Source: Gemmatimonadota bacterium (GTDB taxonomy: Bacteria > Gemmatimonadota > Gemmatimonadetes > Palauibacterales > KS3-K002). Taken from it: a DNA stretch of 64,000 bases. The stretch spans positions 4,292,040-4,356,039 of the forward strand of contig CP070815.1 of assembly GCA_020344215.1 (NCBI GenBank), read 5' to 3'. A program made the translations under genes and the position numbers. The stretch's first letter is position 1. Each line of letters opens with the position of its first letter. Below are positions 42,603 to 52,095 of the stretch, piece after piece. The notes beneath the pieces were generated by a model, which had not been told where the DNA came from, searched no databases, and worked only from the letters and a program-made list of their open reading frames with translations.

Positions 42603-42875
42603 ATGGCTGCTGGCCCATCCCCTGGGAACCGCGTGCGCGTGCGGTGCCTCTTCTTCGCAGCCTACCGGGACATTCTGGGGGCCGAGGAAATCGAGTTCGA
42701 GCTTCCCGAGGGCTCCACGGTAGAGCGGCTGATCGAGGAAGTGCGTGCCCGCGCTGGTGCCCCGAACCTGCCTCAACAGCTGGCCGTCGCCGTGAATCGC
42801 GAGTACGCGTCTCGCGATACGGCGCTAAGCGATGGGGACGAGGTGGCGTTCATTCCGCCGGTAGCCGGAGGCTGA
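42603..42875 (+). CDS. moaD: Molybdopterin synthase small subunit MoaD
   Basis: The 90-residue ubiquitin-like protein ends in AGG; the terminal Gly-Gly carries the thiocarboxylate that donates sulfur to molybdopterin. The beta-grasp core is seen in RVRCLFFAAYRDILG and LSDGDEVAFIPPVAGG. It starts at ATG 42603 and ends directly at the moaE start. Other moa genes are not in the window. Confidence 0.9.
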   Translation: MAAGPSPGNRVRVRCLFFAAYRDILGAEEIEFELPEGSTVERLIEEVRARAGAPNLPQQLAVAVNREYASRDTALSDGDEVAFIPPVAGG

Positions 42876-43313
42876 ATGTACTGCGTCATCACCCGTGATC
42901 CGATCGATCCAGCGGGACTTCTGCGACGCGTGCGCCGAGACGTTGACGGCGCCGTGCTCATCTTCGTGGGTGTCGTGCGTGACCACCATGAGGGTCGCTC
43001 CGTCGAAGCTCTCAGCTACGAGGCCTTCGAGGAGATGGCGGCCGAGAGGATCCGCGCGATCTGTGGGGAAGTGGGCGACCGCTTCGAGGTGGGTGAGCTT
43101 GCCGTGGCCCACCGGGTCGGCGATTTGGCGATCGGGGATGTGAGTGTTGCCATCGCCGTGGCAGCGCCTCATCGCGATGCCGCCTACAAGGCATCGCGTG
43201 AGATCATCGAGCGCATCAAGACGGAGGTGCCCATCTGGAAACGGGAGCGCTACTCGGACGGCGAAGAGGTCTGGCGCGATGGGACGGTCCCAGACGGGCC
43301 GCAGACCGGCTGA
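42876..43313 (+). CDS. moaE: Molybdopterin synthase catalytic subunit MoaE
   Basis: The 145-residue subunit forms the heterotetramer with MoaD and converts precursor Z to molybdopterin. VRDHHEGRSVEALSYEAF, AHRVGDLAIGDVSVAIAV and KTEVPIWKRE with the catalytic Lys are standard. ATG 42876 follows the moaD stop without a gap. A terminator-like hairpin lies about 115 bases downstream. Confidence 0.93.
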   Translation: MYCVITRDPIDPAGLLRRVRRDVDGAVLIFVGVVRDHHEGRSVEALSYEAFEEMAAERIRAICGEVGDRFEVGELAVAHRVGDLAIGDVSVAIAVAAPHRDAAYKASREIIERIKTEVPIWKRERYSDGEEVWRDGTVPDGPQTG

Positions 43314-43428
43314 AATCTTGACATCGCGGGGACCATCAACCCTGTTAACGTCTTGCCTTGCTACACTCCACGCTGTAGGTTGCTAAACGCGAAGTCCTAT
43401 CAAAGAAACTAGCCCCATCACCAACTTA

Positions 43429-43462
43429 GCCCGCGGCAGTCCGGCGGGCGGCCTGCTTTTCT
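43429..43462 (+). terminator. Hairpin with T-rich tail between moaE and mdh
   Basis: GCCCGC (43429-43434) pairs with GCGGGC (43444-43449), and CTTTTCTTG follows after a few bases. A TTGACA at 43318-43323 lies upstream of it but lacks a good -10, so the hairpin may end moaE transcripts or attenuate mdh. Confidence 0.55.
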
Positions 43463-43528
43463 TGTTCGCCGGGGAGCTCGTGCGCCGGGAGGTCGCGTCC
43501 GGACGGCGCGGGGGATCGGGAAGGCCGT

Positions 43529-44464
43529 ATGTTCAAGAAGATTACGGTTGTTGGTGCGGGACACGTCGGCGCTACTCAGGCCCTCCGTTTGGCGGAGATG
43601 CAGGTCGCCAAGGAGGTCGTGCTGGTCGACATCCTGGAGGGCATCCCTCAGGGGAAGGCTCTCGACATGTTCGAGTCGGGCCCGGTTATGGGGTTCGACA
43701 CGCGAGTAGTCGGTGCCAATGGGTACGACGAAGCCCGTGGTAGCGAGCTGGTGGTCCTCACGGCAGGAGTCCCCCGCAAGCCGGGGATGAGCCGAGACGA
43801 CCTGCTGGCGACGAACGCGGGGATCGTGCGAGACGTCTCGAAAGAGCTGAAGAAGGCGTGCCCGAAGGCGATTATCATCGTCGTCTCCAACCCCCTTGAT
43901 GTCATGTCGTACGTGACGAAGGAAACGACGGGCTTCCCGGCCAGCCGGGTGTTCGGCATGGCTGGCGTGCTCGATACGGCGCGCTATCGGACGTTCATCG
44001 CCGAGCGGGTGGGTGTGAGCGTGGAGGACATCCAGGCGCTGGTCCTCGGTGGCCACGGTGATACGATGGTGCCGCTCGTCTCCTACACGACGATCAGCGG
44101 GATCCCGCTGACTCAGTTCCTCAGCATGGACGAGATCGATGGGCTGATCGAGCGTACCCGCAAGGGTGGCGCCGAGATCGTCGGCTACTTGAAGGAGGGG
44201 AGCGCATACTACGCGCCCTCGGCCGCGGTAGCCCAGATGGTGGAGGCGATCGCGCTGGACAAGAAGCGGATCCTGCCGTGCGCCGCCTGGATGGAAGGCC
44301 AGTATGGGGTCTCTGATACGTATCTCGGCGTGCCGTGCAAGCTGGGCGTGGGCGGCGTCGAAGAGATCATCGAGGTCGAGCTGACCGACGAGGAGCGTGC
44401 GGCGCTCGAGCAATCGGCCAATCATGTAAAGGGAACGATAGCGAAGCTCAAAGAGCTGCTATAG
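43529..44464 (+). CDS. mdh: Malate dehydrogenase (LDH-like type)
   Basis: The 311-residue enzyme begins at ATG 43529. [10 protein letters not shown] is the NAD turn. [14 protein letters not shown] holds the substrate loop arginines, with an Arg that favours malate over lactate, and GGHGDTMVP contains the catalytic His. It oxidises malate to oxaloacetate in the citric acid cycle. Its position just before sdhCDAB links two cycle steps. It is followed by a strong terminator. Confidence 0.94.
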   Translation: MFKKITVVGAGHVGATQALRLAEMQVAKEVVLVDILEGIPQGKALDMFESGPVMGFDTRVVGANGYDEARGSELVVLTAGVPRKPGMSRDDLLATNAGIVRDVSKELKKACPKAIIIVVSNPLDVMSYVTKETTGFPASRVFGMAGVLDTARYRTFIAERVGVSVEDIQALVLGGHGDTMVPLVSYTTISGIPLTQFLSMDEIDGLIERTRKGGAEIVGYLKEGSAYYAPSAAVAQMVEAIALDKKRILPCAAWMEGQYGVSDTYLGVPCKLGVGGVEEIIEVELTDEERAALEQSANHVKGTIAKLKELL

Positions 44465-44471
44465 CAAGGAG

Positions 44472-44499
44472 GGGGCGCGTGTTTCGCGCCCCTCTTTCT
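44472..44499 (+). terminator. Intrinsic terminator after mdh
   Basis: GGGGCGCG and CGCGCCCC form a perfect 8-base stem around TGTTT, followed by TCTTTCT. It separates mdh from the sdh genes, which must have their own promoter or rely on read-through. Confidence 0.85.
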
Positions 44500-44532
44500 A
44501 TCAATCATTACAAGGAAGGGCGGAGCTCCGAC

Positions 44533-44925
44533 ATGCCTGAGAGGACGAGCTTCCGGGAGGGATTGAGGTACCGCGGTGGAACGAGCATGTGGGCCTGGAT
44601 GTTTCATCGTATCACCGGCCTGGGCGTGCTGCTGTTCCTGTGCATTCACATCCTGGAAACGTTCACGGTCAGCTTCGGGCCGGATTTCTATGACCACACG
44701 ATGGAACTCTATAACACGGTGTTCTTCCGTGTGGCGGAAATCGGGCTCCTCTTCGCAGTAATCTATCACGCAATCAACGGGACCCGAATCACAATTCAGG
44801 ATTTCTGGCCCTCACTATGGCGCTATGAACGCGCTTTGGTATGGACCAGCATCGTGATCCTGATACTCGTGTTCGTCCCCCTAGCCGTTTGGGGGCTGCT
44901 TCCCGTGTTTAGAGGGGAGCTGTGA
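44533..44925 (+). CDS. sdhC: Succinate dehydrogenase cytochrome b subunit
   Basis: The start at ATG 44533 gives 130 residues (the frame is open further into mdh, without merit). Three membrane helices follow. MFHRITGLGVLLFLCIHILE has the conserved S/H-R-ITG pattern and a histidine likely to ligate heme b; a second His lies in VIYHAINGTR. It anchors the flavoprotein and iron-sulfur subunits and passes electrons to quinone. The stop overlaps the region before sdhD. Confidence 0.88.
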   Translation: MPERTSFREGLRYRGGTSMWAWMFHRITGLGVLLFLCIHILETFTVSFGPDFYDHTMELYNTVFFRVAEIGLLFAVIYHAINGTRITIQDFWPSLWRYERALVWTSIVILILVFVPLAVWGLLPVFRGEL

Positions 44926-44927
44926 CC

Positions 44928-45293
44928 ATGGCGAGCTACCCTGCAGCCCGACCCGCGGGCCGGTTCGAGACCTACTCGTGGCTGTTCATGCGAGTATCGG
45001 GGATCGTTCTACTGTGCATGGCGGTCTTCCACCTGCTGCTGATGCATTACGCCATCGGCGTGGAGAACCTGAACTTCGAGGTGGTGGCCGCCCGCTGGCA
45101 GAGTCCCTGGTGGAGGCTATACGACTTCTTCCTCTTGGCGTTTGCGCTGACCCACGGCATGAACGGTGCGCGGATACTCATGGATGAGTACATGCGTGCC
45201 AGCGGTTGGCGCCTGTTCCTGAAGACCGTCTTGAGCCTCCTCTACTTCACGCTCGTCGTGATGGGGGCTTGGGTGATCGTCACCTTCAACTGA
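44928..45293 (+). CDS. sdhD: Succinate dehydrogenase membrane anchor subunit
   Basis: ATG 44928 is preferred to GTG 44922 because AGGGGAG lies at a good distance; the product has 121 residues and three membrane helices. AVFHLLLMHYAIG and FALTHGMNGARIL supply histidines near the quinone or heme site. Its level of identity to the family is modest, but its place between sdhC and sdhA is decisive. Confidence 0.85.
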   Translation: MASYPAARPAGRFETYSWLFMRVSGIVLLCMAVFHLLLMHYAIGVENLNFEVVAARWQSPWWRLYDFFLLAFALTHGMNGARILMDEYMRASGWRLFLKTVLSLLYFTLVVMGAWVIVTFN

Positions 45294-45306
45294 ACTGCCC
45301 TGCATA

Positions 45307-47058
45307 ATGTCGACACGTGTGGAGATCCATCAGCTAGACGCTGTCGTGGTGGGGGGCGGCGGATCGGGCCTGGCCGCCGCCGTCTACCTCGCACGGCAGC
45401 CGAATATCCGTACCGGCGTCATCAGCAAGCTCTACCCGACGCGCTCGCATACCGGTACCGCGCAGGGCGGTGTCGGGGCAGCCCTGGGGAACTGTGACCC
45501 CGAGGGCGACAGCTGGGAATGGCACATGTTCGATACGGTGAAGGGGAGCGACTACCTGGCCGACCAGGACGCCGTGGAGGTTCTGTGCAAAGAGGCGATC
45601 GATCTCATCTACGAGCTCGAGCACATGGGTCTCCCCTTCAGCCGGACTCCCGAGGGCCGCATCGCGCAACGCCGCTTCGGTGGACACACGGTCAACTTCG
45701 GCGAGAAGCCGTCGCGCCGGGCCTGCTACGCGGCAGACCGCACCGGCCACATGATCCTCCAGACGCTCTACCAACAGTGCATCAAGCACAGCGTCGAGTT
45801 CTACGACGAGTACCAGGTCATCGATCTGCTGGTGGAGGGTAACCGCTGTCAGGGCGTGGTCGCGATTGAGATCGATACGGGCGTGCTCCACGTCTTTCAC
45901 GCCAAGGCCGTTCTTTTCGCCACCGGCGGGTGGGGTCGCATGTTCGAGATCACATCCAACGCGGTCACGCTGACTGGTGATGCGGCGGCGCTGGTCTGGC
46001 GGCGCGGGCTTCCGCTGGAGGACATGGAGTTCTTCCAAATCCACCCGACCGGGATCTACAAACTGGGGATTCTGATCACCGAAGGTGTGCGCGGTGAAGG
46101 CGGAGTTCTCAGGAACAGCGAGGGTGAGCGCTTCATGGAGCGCTATGCCCCGACGATGAAGGACCTGGCATCACGCGATGTGATCTCGCGGGCGATCTAC
46201 CTGGAGATCAAAGAAGGGCGGGGTATTGGCGGCAAGGGGTGTGTCAACCTGGATGCCACGCATCTGGGCCGGGAGGTCATCGAGGAGAAACTCCCTGATA
46301 TCGCCGACTTTTGCCGCACCTACATCGGGGTCGATCCGGCTGTGGATCCGATGCCGGTGCAGCCGACGGCGCACTACGCCATGGGCGGCCTGCCGACCGA
46401 CGTTGACGGCTGCCTGCTGGCGGATGCTGAGGGCACGCTGGTAGATGGCGTCTACTCGTCGGGGGAGTGCGCCTGCGTGTCGGTACACGGCGCCAACAGG
46501 CTCGGCACTAATTCGCTGCTCGACCTGATCGTCTTCGGCCGTCGGGCTGGTTTGCACATGGGCGCCTACGCTGCCGCCGCCGATTACGTGCCTCTGCCGG
46601 ATGATCCGGCCGGCCGGGCCATCGAGCAGCTCGAGCGCATCCGCAAGGGCAAAGGCGATCGCGCCGCGATCTTGCGTGATGAGATGCAGGCTGTGATGAC
46701 AGAGCACGTCTCCGTGTTCCGGGAGGAGCCGGGCCTGAGTGAGGCGGTAGCGAAAGTACAAGAGCTTCGCGAGCGATTCCGTGACGTGAAGATCGACGAC
46801 ACGAGCGAGCGCTTCAATCTGGACATACTGGAAGCCTTCGAGCTTGGCTGCTTGCTCGACTGCGCGTATTCGACTGCGACGGCCGCACAGAACCGCACGG
46901 AGAGTCGTGGCGCTCACTACCGAGAAGACTATCCGAAGCGTAATGACGAGCAGTGGCTGAAGCACACGTTCCAGCACCTGAGGAACGGCGACAAGGTCGA
47001 GTTCAGCTATAAACCAGTCACCATAACGCGTTACCAACCCAAGGAACGAGTCTACTAG
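45307..47058 (+). CDS. sdhA: Succinate dehydrogenase flavoprotein subunit
   Basis: The 583-residue protein starts at ATG 45307. VVVGGGGSGLAAA is the FAD dinucleotide motif, and RSHTGTAQGG contains His48, the residue that binds FAD covalently. FFQIHPTGIY, the active-site arginine region, and NRLGTNSLLDLIVFGRRAG are all in place. It oxidises succinate to fumarate. Sequence type and the gene order C-D-A-B suggest a menaquinone- or ubiquinone-linked complex II, not distinguishable here. Confidence 0.96.
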   Translation: MSTRVEIHQLDAVVVGGGGSGLAAAVYLARQPNIRTGVISKLYPTRSHTGTAQGGVGAALGNCDPEGDSWEWHMFDTVKGSDYLADQDAVEVLCKEAIDLIYELEHMGLPFSRTPEGRIAQRRFGGHTVNFGEKPSRRACYAADRTGHMILQTLYQQCIKHSVEFYDEYQVIDLLVEGNRCQGVVAIEIDTGVLHVFHAKAVLFATGGWGRMFEITSNAVTLTGDAAALVWRRGLPLEDMEFFQIHPTGIYKLGILITEGVRGEGGVLRNSEGERFMERYAPTMKDLASRDVISRAIYLEIKEGRGIGGKGCVNLDATHLGREVIEEKLPDIADFCRTYIGVDPAVDPMPVQPTAHYAMGGLPTDVDGCLLADAEGTLVDGVYSSGECACVSVHGANRLGTNSLLDLIVFGRRAGLHMGAYAAAADYVPLPDDPAGRAIEQLERIRKGKGDRAAILRDEMQAVMTEHVSVFREEPGLSEAVAKVQELRERFRDVKIDDTSERFNLDILEAFELGCLLDCAYSTATAAQNRTESRGAHYREDYPKRNDEQWLKHTFQHLRNGDKVEFSYKPVTITRYQPKERVY

Positions 47059-47066
47059 GGGACGCC

Positions 47067-47765
47067 ATGCGAGTCCGCTTCGATATCAAGCGATACGACC
47101 CGGAAAAAGACGAAGCGCCCTACTTCCAGACTTACGAGGTCGAACTGGAAGAGACCGACCGAGTCCTGGACGGTCTCAACGAGATACGTTGGCGGCAGGA
47201 CGGAACGCTGACGTTTAGGCGTTCGTGCGAGCACGGGATCTGCGGATCCGATGCTATGCGCATCAACGGTCGAAATCGGCTGGCCTGTAAGACGCTGATC
47301 CGGGATGTGGGGAAGCGTATCCGGGTCGAACCGATTCTCGGCTTTCCGGTCTTCAGGGACCTCGTCGTCGATCAGGAGCGCTTCTTCGAGAATTACCGCA
47401 GCGTTCTGCCCTTCCTCATCAACGACGATCCACCCCCACCGCGTGAGCGGTTGCAGAGCCCCGACGACCGGGAGCGCTTCGATGATACCACCAAGTGCAT
47501 CCTCTGCGCCGCGTGCACCACCTCGTGCCCGTCCGCCTGGGGTGATGATTCGTTCGTTGGACCGGCGGCCGTCGTTCAAGCGCACCGATTCATCTTCGAC
47601 AGTCGCGATCAGGGCGCGACGGAGCGCCTGGCGCGCTTGACCGCTCGCAGCGGCGTCTGGGCGTGCCGCACGGTCTATAACTGCACGATGGCCTGCCCCA
47701 GAGATATCCAAGTCACCAAGGCCATCGCGGAAGTGAAGCGGGCAGCCATCCTCGGCAGCCCCTAA
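47067..47765 (+). CDS. sdhB: Succinate dehydrogenase iron-sulfur subunit
   Basis: The 232-residue subunit carries the three clusters: RRSCEHGICGSDAM with a later Cys for [2Fe-2S], CILCAACTTSCP for [4Fe-4S], and CRTVYNCTMACP for [3Fe-4S]. It transfers electrons from SdhA to the membrane part. It begins 8 bases after sdhA and ends the operon. Confidence 0.96.
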   Translation: MRVRFDIKRYDPEKDEAPYFQTYEVELEETDRVLDGLNEIRWRQDGTLTFRRSCEHGICGSDAMRINGRNRLACKTLIRDVGKRIRVEPILGFPVFRDLVVDQERFFENYRSVLPFLINDDPPPPRERLQSPDDRERFDDTTKCILCAACTTSCPSAWGDDSFVGPAAVVQAHRFIFDSRDQGATERLARLTARSGVWACRTVYNCTMACPRDIQVTKAIAEVKRAAILGSP

Positions 47766-47839
47766 GGCAGGGGGTTCACCGGGCCGCCTAATAGCCTACC
47801 ACTGAGTGGCTTAGCCCATCGACCTGATGGGGTCTCGAG

Positions 47840-48490
47840 GTGGAACAGGGCAGTGGCGGCGGGGGTACTTGTGTGAGCTACCTCACCTTCCTTCTTCAGT
47901 GGTACAATTGGCCCTATCTGGCCGGGCTCGTACTGCTAGCGCTCTCGATGGCTCGCCTGCCAGTGCTGGGTCGTCTGGGGAGCCGGGTGGGCGGCTGGCT
48001 CGGTCTAGAGCGCGCATCGGGCTTCGCGGTGTTACGTGTGTTCGTGGTGGCGCTCGCTGTGGTGGGTCTAACGGTAAACGGGGCGCTGCACGACTACTGG
48101 CCGGTGGCTCAGGAGCGGGGCTTTGTTCCAGGTCTCTTGCTAACATTATTGATTACTGCAGCGGTCACGCGGTCGGTGGGGCGGGTGCTCGAGCAGCACT
48201 TTCCGGAGATTAAGGCGGTGAGCTGGAGGGCGAAGCATCTGAGCGGTCAGCAGGGGCGGGTTGTGAGTAAGATGGTCAGCAGGGACTACCGGGCCGGTCG
48301 CGCTCAGGTGATGGGCGACGAGCAAACGCTCCACAGGGTTATGTGTAAGACGAGGGGAAGTGAGATACCGTTCGGGGCGATGGTGGTGCTCGGCGAGTAC
48401 GACGATGAGGACGGCCGGTATTACGTGGAGCTGGTGGACGGCGACCGGAGCCCGGAGGATGAGCTCGATCAGGGGGAAGCGGACGAGTAG
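47840..48490 (+). CDS. Membrane protein with C-terminal OB-fold-like domain
   Basis: GTG 47840 gives 216 residues; a second GTG at 47873 would begin just before the first helix. Three hydrophobic segments (about 14-35, 60-80, 90-110) are followed by a soluble, beta-rich domain (GQQGRVVSKMV, GRAQVMGDEQ, IPFGAMVVLGEYDDEDGRYYVEL). This resembles NfeD/YqiJ-type proteins, in which an OB fold faces the cytoplasm or periplasm near flotillins. The tail is acidic. No flotillin gene is next to it, so the match is tentative. Confidence 0.6.
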   Translation: MEQGSGGGGTCVSYLTFLLQWYNWPYLAGLVLLALSMARLPVLGRLGSRVGGWLGLERASGFAVLRVFVVALAVVGLTVNGALHDYWPVAQERGFVPGLLLTLLITAAVTRSVGRVLEQHFPEIKAVSWRAKHLSGQQGRVVSKMVSRDYRAGRAQVMGDEQTLHRVMCKTRGSEIPFGAMVVLGEYDDEDGRYYVELVDGDRSPEDELDQGEADE

Positions 48491-48503
48491 TGTCGGTGTG
48501 ACG

Positions 48504-50108
48504 ATGAGGCAGGGGTTATTGACGACCGCTGTGGCGCTTGGGCTGGCGACGGCGAGCGGTTGCGCGATGGACGAGGGGGCGTCGGGAGCCGATGTTATAA
48601 GGGCAGAAGAGTTCGATGCGCACTTGCGCTTCTTGGCCGACGATCTTCTGGAGGGCCGTGCGCCAGGCACGCGAGGTTCGGAGCTCGCCGCCCGCTACAT
48701 CGCCTCCCATTTCGAGCTGGCCGGGCTGCAGCCGGTGGTCGGCGACACGAGCTATCTGCAGCCGGTTCCGTTGCTAGCGGTCTCGTGGCGCCCCACGCTC
48801 TCCTTCCGCGCGCGAGGTGGTGCGTCGTTCGCGGCGGATTACGGGTCGGATTTCGTCGCTTGGTCTTCGAGGCCTCCTGAGTCAACCGAGTTTGCAGGCG
48901 AGTTGGTGTTCGTCGGCTATGGCATCGCCGCGCCGGAAGAGGGTTGGGACGACTACAAGGAAGTGGACGTCAGCGGGAAGGTCCTGCTGATGCTGATGAA
49001 CGATCCCGGCCCGTGGATGCCGAGCCGGTTTCGTGGGGACACTCTGACCTACTACGGCCTGCCGGACTACAAGTATCGGGAGGCGGCGCGAAGGGGAGCC
49101 ATTGCGGCGATCGCAGTTCACACGCGGGAGTTGGTCGGCTACGAGTGGGATGTCGTGGAGAACGTTCGAAACCGGGAACAGTACCGGCTGGACGCGGCCG
49201 ACGTCGGTGCGCGACCGGGATTCGAGGCGGTTCTCGGCCAGGAGGCCTCAGAGACTGTGGTGTCGATGGGAGGCCTCGATTTCCCGACACTTCTGGAATC
49301 GGCCCGCTCGGAGAATTTTCGCCCGATCGAGACGGGAGTGACGGTATCGGCGTCGGTGAGCAGCGAGGTTCGCCGCTTGACAGACGCAAACGTGATAGGG
49401 CTGCTGCCGGGGAGCGACCCAGAGTTGGCCGACGAAGTGGTGGTGTTCACATCCCACTACGACAACCTGGGGATCGGGCCGCCGGAGGGCCTGGACTCGA
49501 TTTACAACGGAGCCTATGACAACGCTTCCGGCACGGCGATGCTGATCGTTTTGGCCCAGGCTTTCGCCGGGCTCTCTCGGCGGCCTGCCCGTTCCGTCCT
49601 CTTCCTTGCCGTGACCGCGGAAGTGCCAGACTTGTTGGGCTCGAGATACTACGTACAGAACCCCGTTCTCCCGCTTGGCCGCACCGTCGCCAACGTGAAT
49701 CTGGATGGGGTCAATTTGTGGGGGCCGACTCGAGACGTGGCGGTGATCGCCGCGCCGGCCGCGGGTCTGGAAGAGGTCATCGCCCGCTCGGCTGCCGTGG
49801 AAGACCTCAGGTTGGAGGGGGATCGGGCGCCGGAGCAGGGCGATCTGTACCGGTCCGGCCAGTTCAGCTTCGTCGAGGCCGGGGTACCGGCGGTCTACGT
49901 CGGTCATGGCCTGGACTATATCGGAGAAATGCCGGGGTGGGGTGTAGAGTTGATGGACCGGTACCGCGAGATGGATCAGCACCGGCCCAGTGACGAATAC
50001 CGGCCCGGCCTCGATATGCGGGGCGCCGTGCAGCAGGGACGGGTGGCTTTCCGGGTTGGCTTTGCGTTGGCGGATGCGCGGGAACGGCCAGTACTCGGTG
50101 GTCGGTGA
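48504..50108 (+). CDS. M28 family metallopeptidase, lipoprotein, with one zinc ligand replaced
   Basis: ATG 48504 gives 534 residues with a lipoprotein signal (ASGC, Cys20). A PA-like insertion (about 120-210) precedes the M28 domain. Expected zinc ligands are present at His318 (SHYDN), Asp339 (AYDNASG), Asp401 (NLDGV) and His468 (VGHGLD). The catalytic Glu373 is in TAEVPDLLGS, but the next residue, normally the Glu that binds the second zinc, is Val374 (codon GTG at 49623). Either activity is altered or this is an inactive relative. It lies convergent with dcd. Confidence 0.85.
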   Translation: MRQGLLTTAVALGLATASGCAMDEGASGADVIRAEEFDAHLRFLADDLLEGRAPGTRGSELAARYIASHFELAGLQPVVGDTSYLQPVPLLAVSWRPTLSFRARGGASFAADYGSDFVAWSSRPPESTEFAGELVFVGYGIAAPEEGWDDYKEVDVSGKVLLMLMNDPGPWMPSRFRGDTLTYYGLPDYKYREAARRGAIAAIAVHTRELVGYEWDVVENVRNREQYRLDAADVGARPGFEAVLGQEASETVVSMGGLDFPTLLESARSENFRPIETGVTVSASVSSEVRRLTDANVIGLLPGSDPELADEVVVFTSHYDNLGIGPPEGLDSIYNGAYDNASGTAMLIVLAQAFAGLSRRPARSVLFLAVTAEVPDLLGSRYYVQNPVLPLGRTVANVNLDGVNLWGPTRDVAVIAAPAAGLEEVIARSAAVEDLRLEGDRAPEQGDLYRSGQFSFVEAGVPAVYVGHGLDYIGEMPGWGVELMDRYREMDQHRPSDEYRPGLDMRGAVQQGRVAFRVGFALADARERPVLGGR

Positions 50109-50206
50109 TCGGTGGCTTCGAAGTCGAGATATCGATCGCTCTTGCTTAGCGGCTGCCGACCACAGACTAGTGGCGACCTGCTAGGGTCAACCGCCAAGCA
50201 GTCCCT

Positions 50207-50761
50207 TCAGATCTTCGGCAGCGTCACCCCAGTTTGCCCCTGGTACTTACCCTTGCGATCGCCGTAACTGACCTCGCACGGCTCGTCCGACTCAAAGAAC
50301 AGTACCTGTGATATGCCCTCCCCGGCGTAGATCTTTGCGGGCAGCGGGGTGGTGTTGGAGATCTCGAGCGTGACGTGCCCCTCCCACTCAGGCTCGAAGG
50401 GGGTCACGTTCGTTATGATGCCGCAACGGGCGTAGGTGGACTTGCCCACGCAGATGGTCATGACGTTGCGAGGTATGCGGAAGTATTCCACCGAGGTGGC
50501 CAGAGCGAAAGAATTCGGCGGGATAATACAGACGTCCCCCTCGTACTCGACGAAGGAGCGCTCGTCGAAGCCCTTGGGGTCCACGATTGCGCTGTTCACG
50601 TTGGTGAAGATCCGGAAGCTCCGCGAAACGCGCATGTCGTAGCCGTAGGAACTCAGTCCGAAGGAGATTACGCCCTCCCGCACCTGGCTCTCCTCGAACG
50701 GCTCGATCATCGCGTGCTCCGTGGCCATTCTACGGATCCAACGGTCGCTCTTGATGCTCAT
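50207..50761 (-). CDS. dcd: dCTP deaminase
   Basis: The 184-residue enzyme deaminates dCTP to dUTP, a source of dTMP. Signatures: [38 protein letters not shown] with Arg, and [17 protein letters not shown] with the catalytic Glu. Whether it is mono- or bifunctional (releasing dUMP) is not visible. It is divergent from the nuo operon and convergent with the M28 gene. Confidence 0.94.
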   Translation of the reverse strand: MSIKSDRWIRRMATEHAMIEPFEESQVREGVISFGLSSYGYDMRVSRSFRIFTNVNSAIVDPKGFDERSFVEYEGDVCIIPPNSFALATSVEYFRIPRNVMTICVGKSTYARCGIITNVTPFEPEWEGHVTLEISNTTPLPAKIYAGEGISQVLFFESDEPCEVSYGDRKGKYQGQTGVTLPKI

Positions 50762-50852
50762 GCACGCTCCGGGTCTCGTGGTTTCGGGGAGGTCTCAGGG
50801 TAGATGGCACGAATATAGCGACACATCAAGCCGTATCAAGGTGTTTTTTCTA

Positions 50853-50880
50853 TTGACACGTCGATAAGCGGTGTTATTAT
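50853..50880 (+). promoter_or_regulatory. Sigma-70-like promoter of the nuo operon
   Basis: TTGACA (50853-50858) and TATTAT (50875-50880) are 16 bases apart, in an A/T-rich patch that stands out from the high-GC surroundings. It lies 46 bases before nuoA. A T-run (TTTTTTCTA) just upstream may be part of an UP-like element or a terminator from the other strand. Confidence 0.72.
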
Positions 50881-50926
50881 GGCCGCGATTTCTGGCCATT
50901 CTCGCGAGCCGGGGGGTTGATCGGGG

Positions 50927-51283
50927 ATGCTGCGGGAGTACGTACCCGTCTTGATGATCTTCGCTGTAAGCCTTGGCGCAGCTGCGGCCATGGTCATAGG
51001 CTCAGCCATCTTCAGTAGCTACCGGCCCACTCCTGTCAAGAAAGAGCCCTATGAGTCCGGAATGCCCCCCATTGGGGAAAGCCGGGAACGGTTCGCCGTC
51101 AAGTACTACATCGTGGCTATGCTCTTCCTGCTCTTCGACGTGGAAGTGGTCTTCCTGTTCACCTGGGGTGCGGTATTCAGACGCCTGGGGCTCTTCGGGT
51201 ACCTGGCGATCATGGTCTTCCTGGTGCTGCTGATCGTCGGGTTGCTGTACGAATGGAGGAAGGGCGCCCTCGAGTGGGATTAG
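50927..51283 (+). CDS. nuoA: NADH-quinone oxidoreductase subunit A
   Basis: The 118-residue protein has three membrane helices. KKEPYESGMPP and FLLFDVEVVFLFTWG are the diagnostic loop and helix of NuoA. It forms part of the membrane arm near the quinone site. It is the first gene of the operon behind a good promoter. ATG 50927 is the only sensible start. Confidence 0.94.
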   Translation: MLREYVPVLMIFAVSLGAAAAMVIGSAIFSSYRPTPVKKEPYESGMPPIGESRERFAVKYYIVAMLFLLFDVEVVFLFTWGAVFRRLGLFGYLAIMVFLVLLIVGLLYEWRKGALEWD

Positions 51284-51334
51284 CGCCTGCGGCAGGTCGA
51301 TAGAACGAGACCCGTGTCTGGGTGGAAATAGAGG

Positions 51335-52012
51335 ATGTCAAAGGGAGATAGGAGCACTGTAATCAGCGAGCGCCGTCAGGTAGAGACCGAGATCCCGCGC
51401 AACTGGTTCATCGCGAAGCTCGATGACCTGGTTGTGAACTGGGCTCGCCGGAATAGCCTCTGGCCGATGCCTTTCGGCACGGCGTGCTGTGCCATCGAGA
51501 TGATGGCGGCGGCGGCGTCCAAGTACGACCAGGCGCGCTTCGGCATGGAGCGCATGGGGTACACGCCGCGGCAGGCCGATGTCCTGATCGTGGCCGGTCG
51601 GGTCTCTTACAAGATGGCCCCAGTGATGCGCCGGATCTGGGACCAGATGCCACAGCCCAAATGGTGTATCAGCATGGGAGCCTGCGCCTCGACGGGCGGT
51701 GTGTTCGACACATACACGTTGATGCAGGGGATCGACACGGTCGTGCCCGTCGATGTCTACGTGCCGGGCTGCCCGCCGCGTCCCGAGGGTCTCCTCTACG
51801 GCCTCCTGATGATTCAGGAGAAGATCAAGGGCGAGTCGGTCAAGGACAGGCGTCCGCGGGAGGAGGATCCAGAGCGCGTCGGGAAGCCCCACCTGTCGCC
51901 CGAGGAAATCGAGCTCATCGCCCAACCGTTCGGGAACTCGACGTTCCAGAATCGGGTCAGCGGGCTCGAGAGCTCATCTCCCATCCTTCGCCCCGGCGAT
52001 CGCAAAGAGTGA
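51335..52012 (+). CDS. nuoB: NADH-quinone oxidoreductase subunit B
   Basis: The 225-residue subunit binds cluster N2. [21 protein letters not shown] and [16 protein letters not shown] provide the four cysteines. N2 is the last cluster before quinone. The C-terminal 45 residues are a charged extension beyond the core family. It begins at ATG 51335. Confidence 0.95.
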   Translation: MSKGDRSTVISERRQVETEIPRNWFIAKLDDLVVNWARRNSLWPMPFGTACCAIEMMAAAASKYDQARFGMERMGYTPRQADVLIVAGRVSYKMAPVMRRIWDQMPQPKWCISMGACASTGGVFDTYTLMQGIDTVVPVDVYVPGCPPRPEGLLYGLLMIQEKIKGESVKDRRPREEDPERVGKPHLSPEEIELIAQPFGNSTFQNRVSGLESSSPILRPGDRKE

Positions 52013-52095
52013 CGAGATTCGCCGGGTCGCCGATGCCGCCGGGTGGCTGCCGAACAGTCCGCCGGCAGGGGCCTCGCACCTGATCGAAGTGTTAC

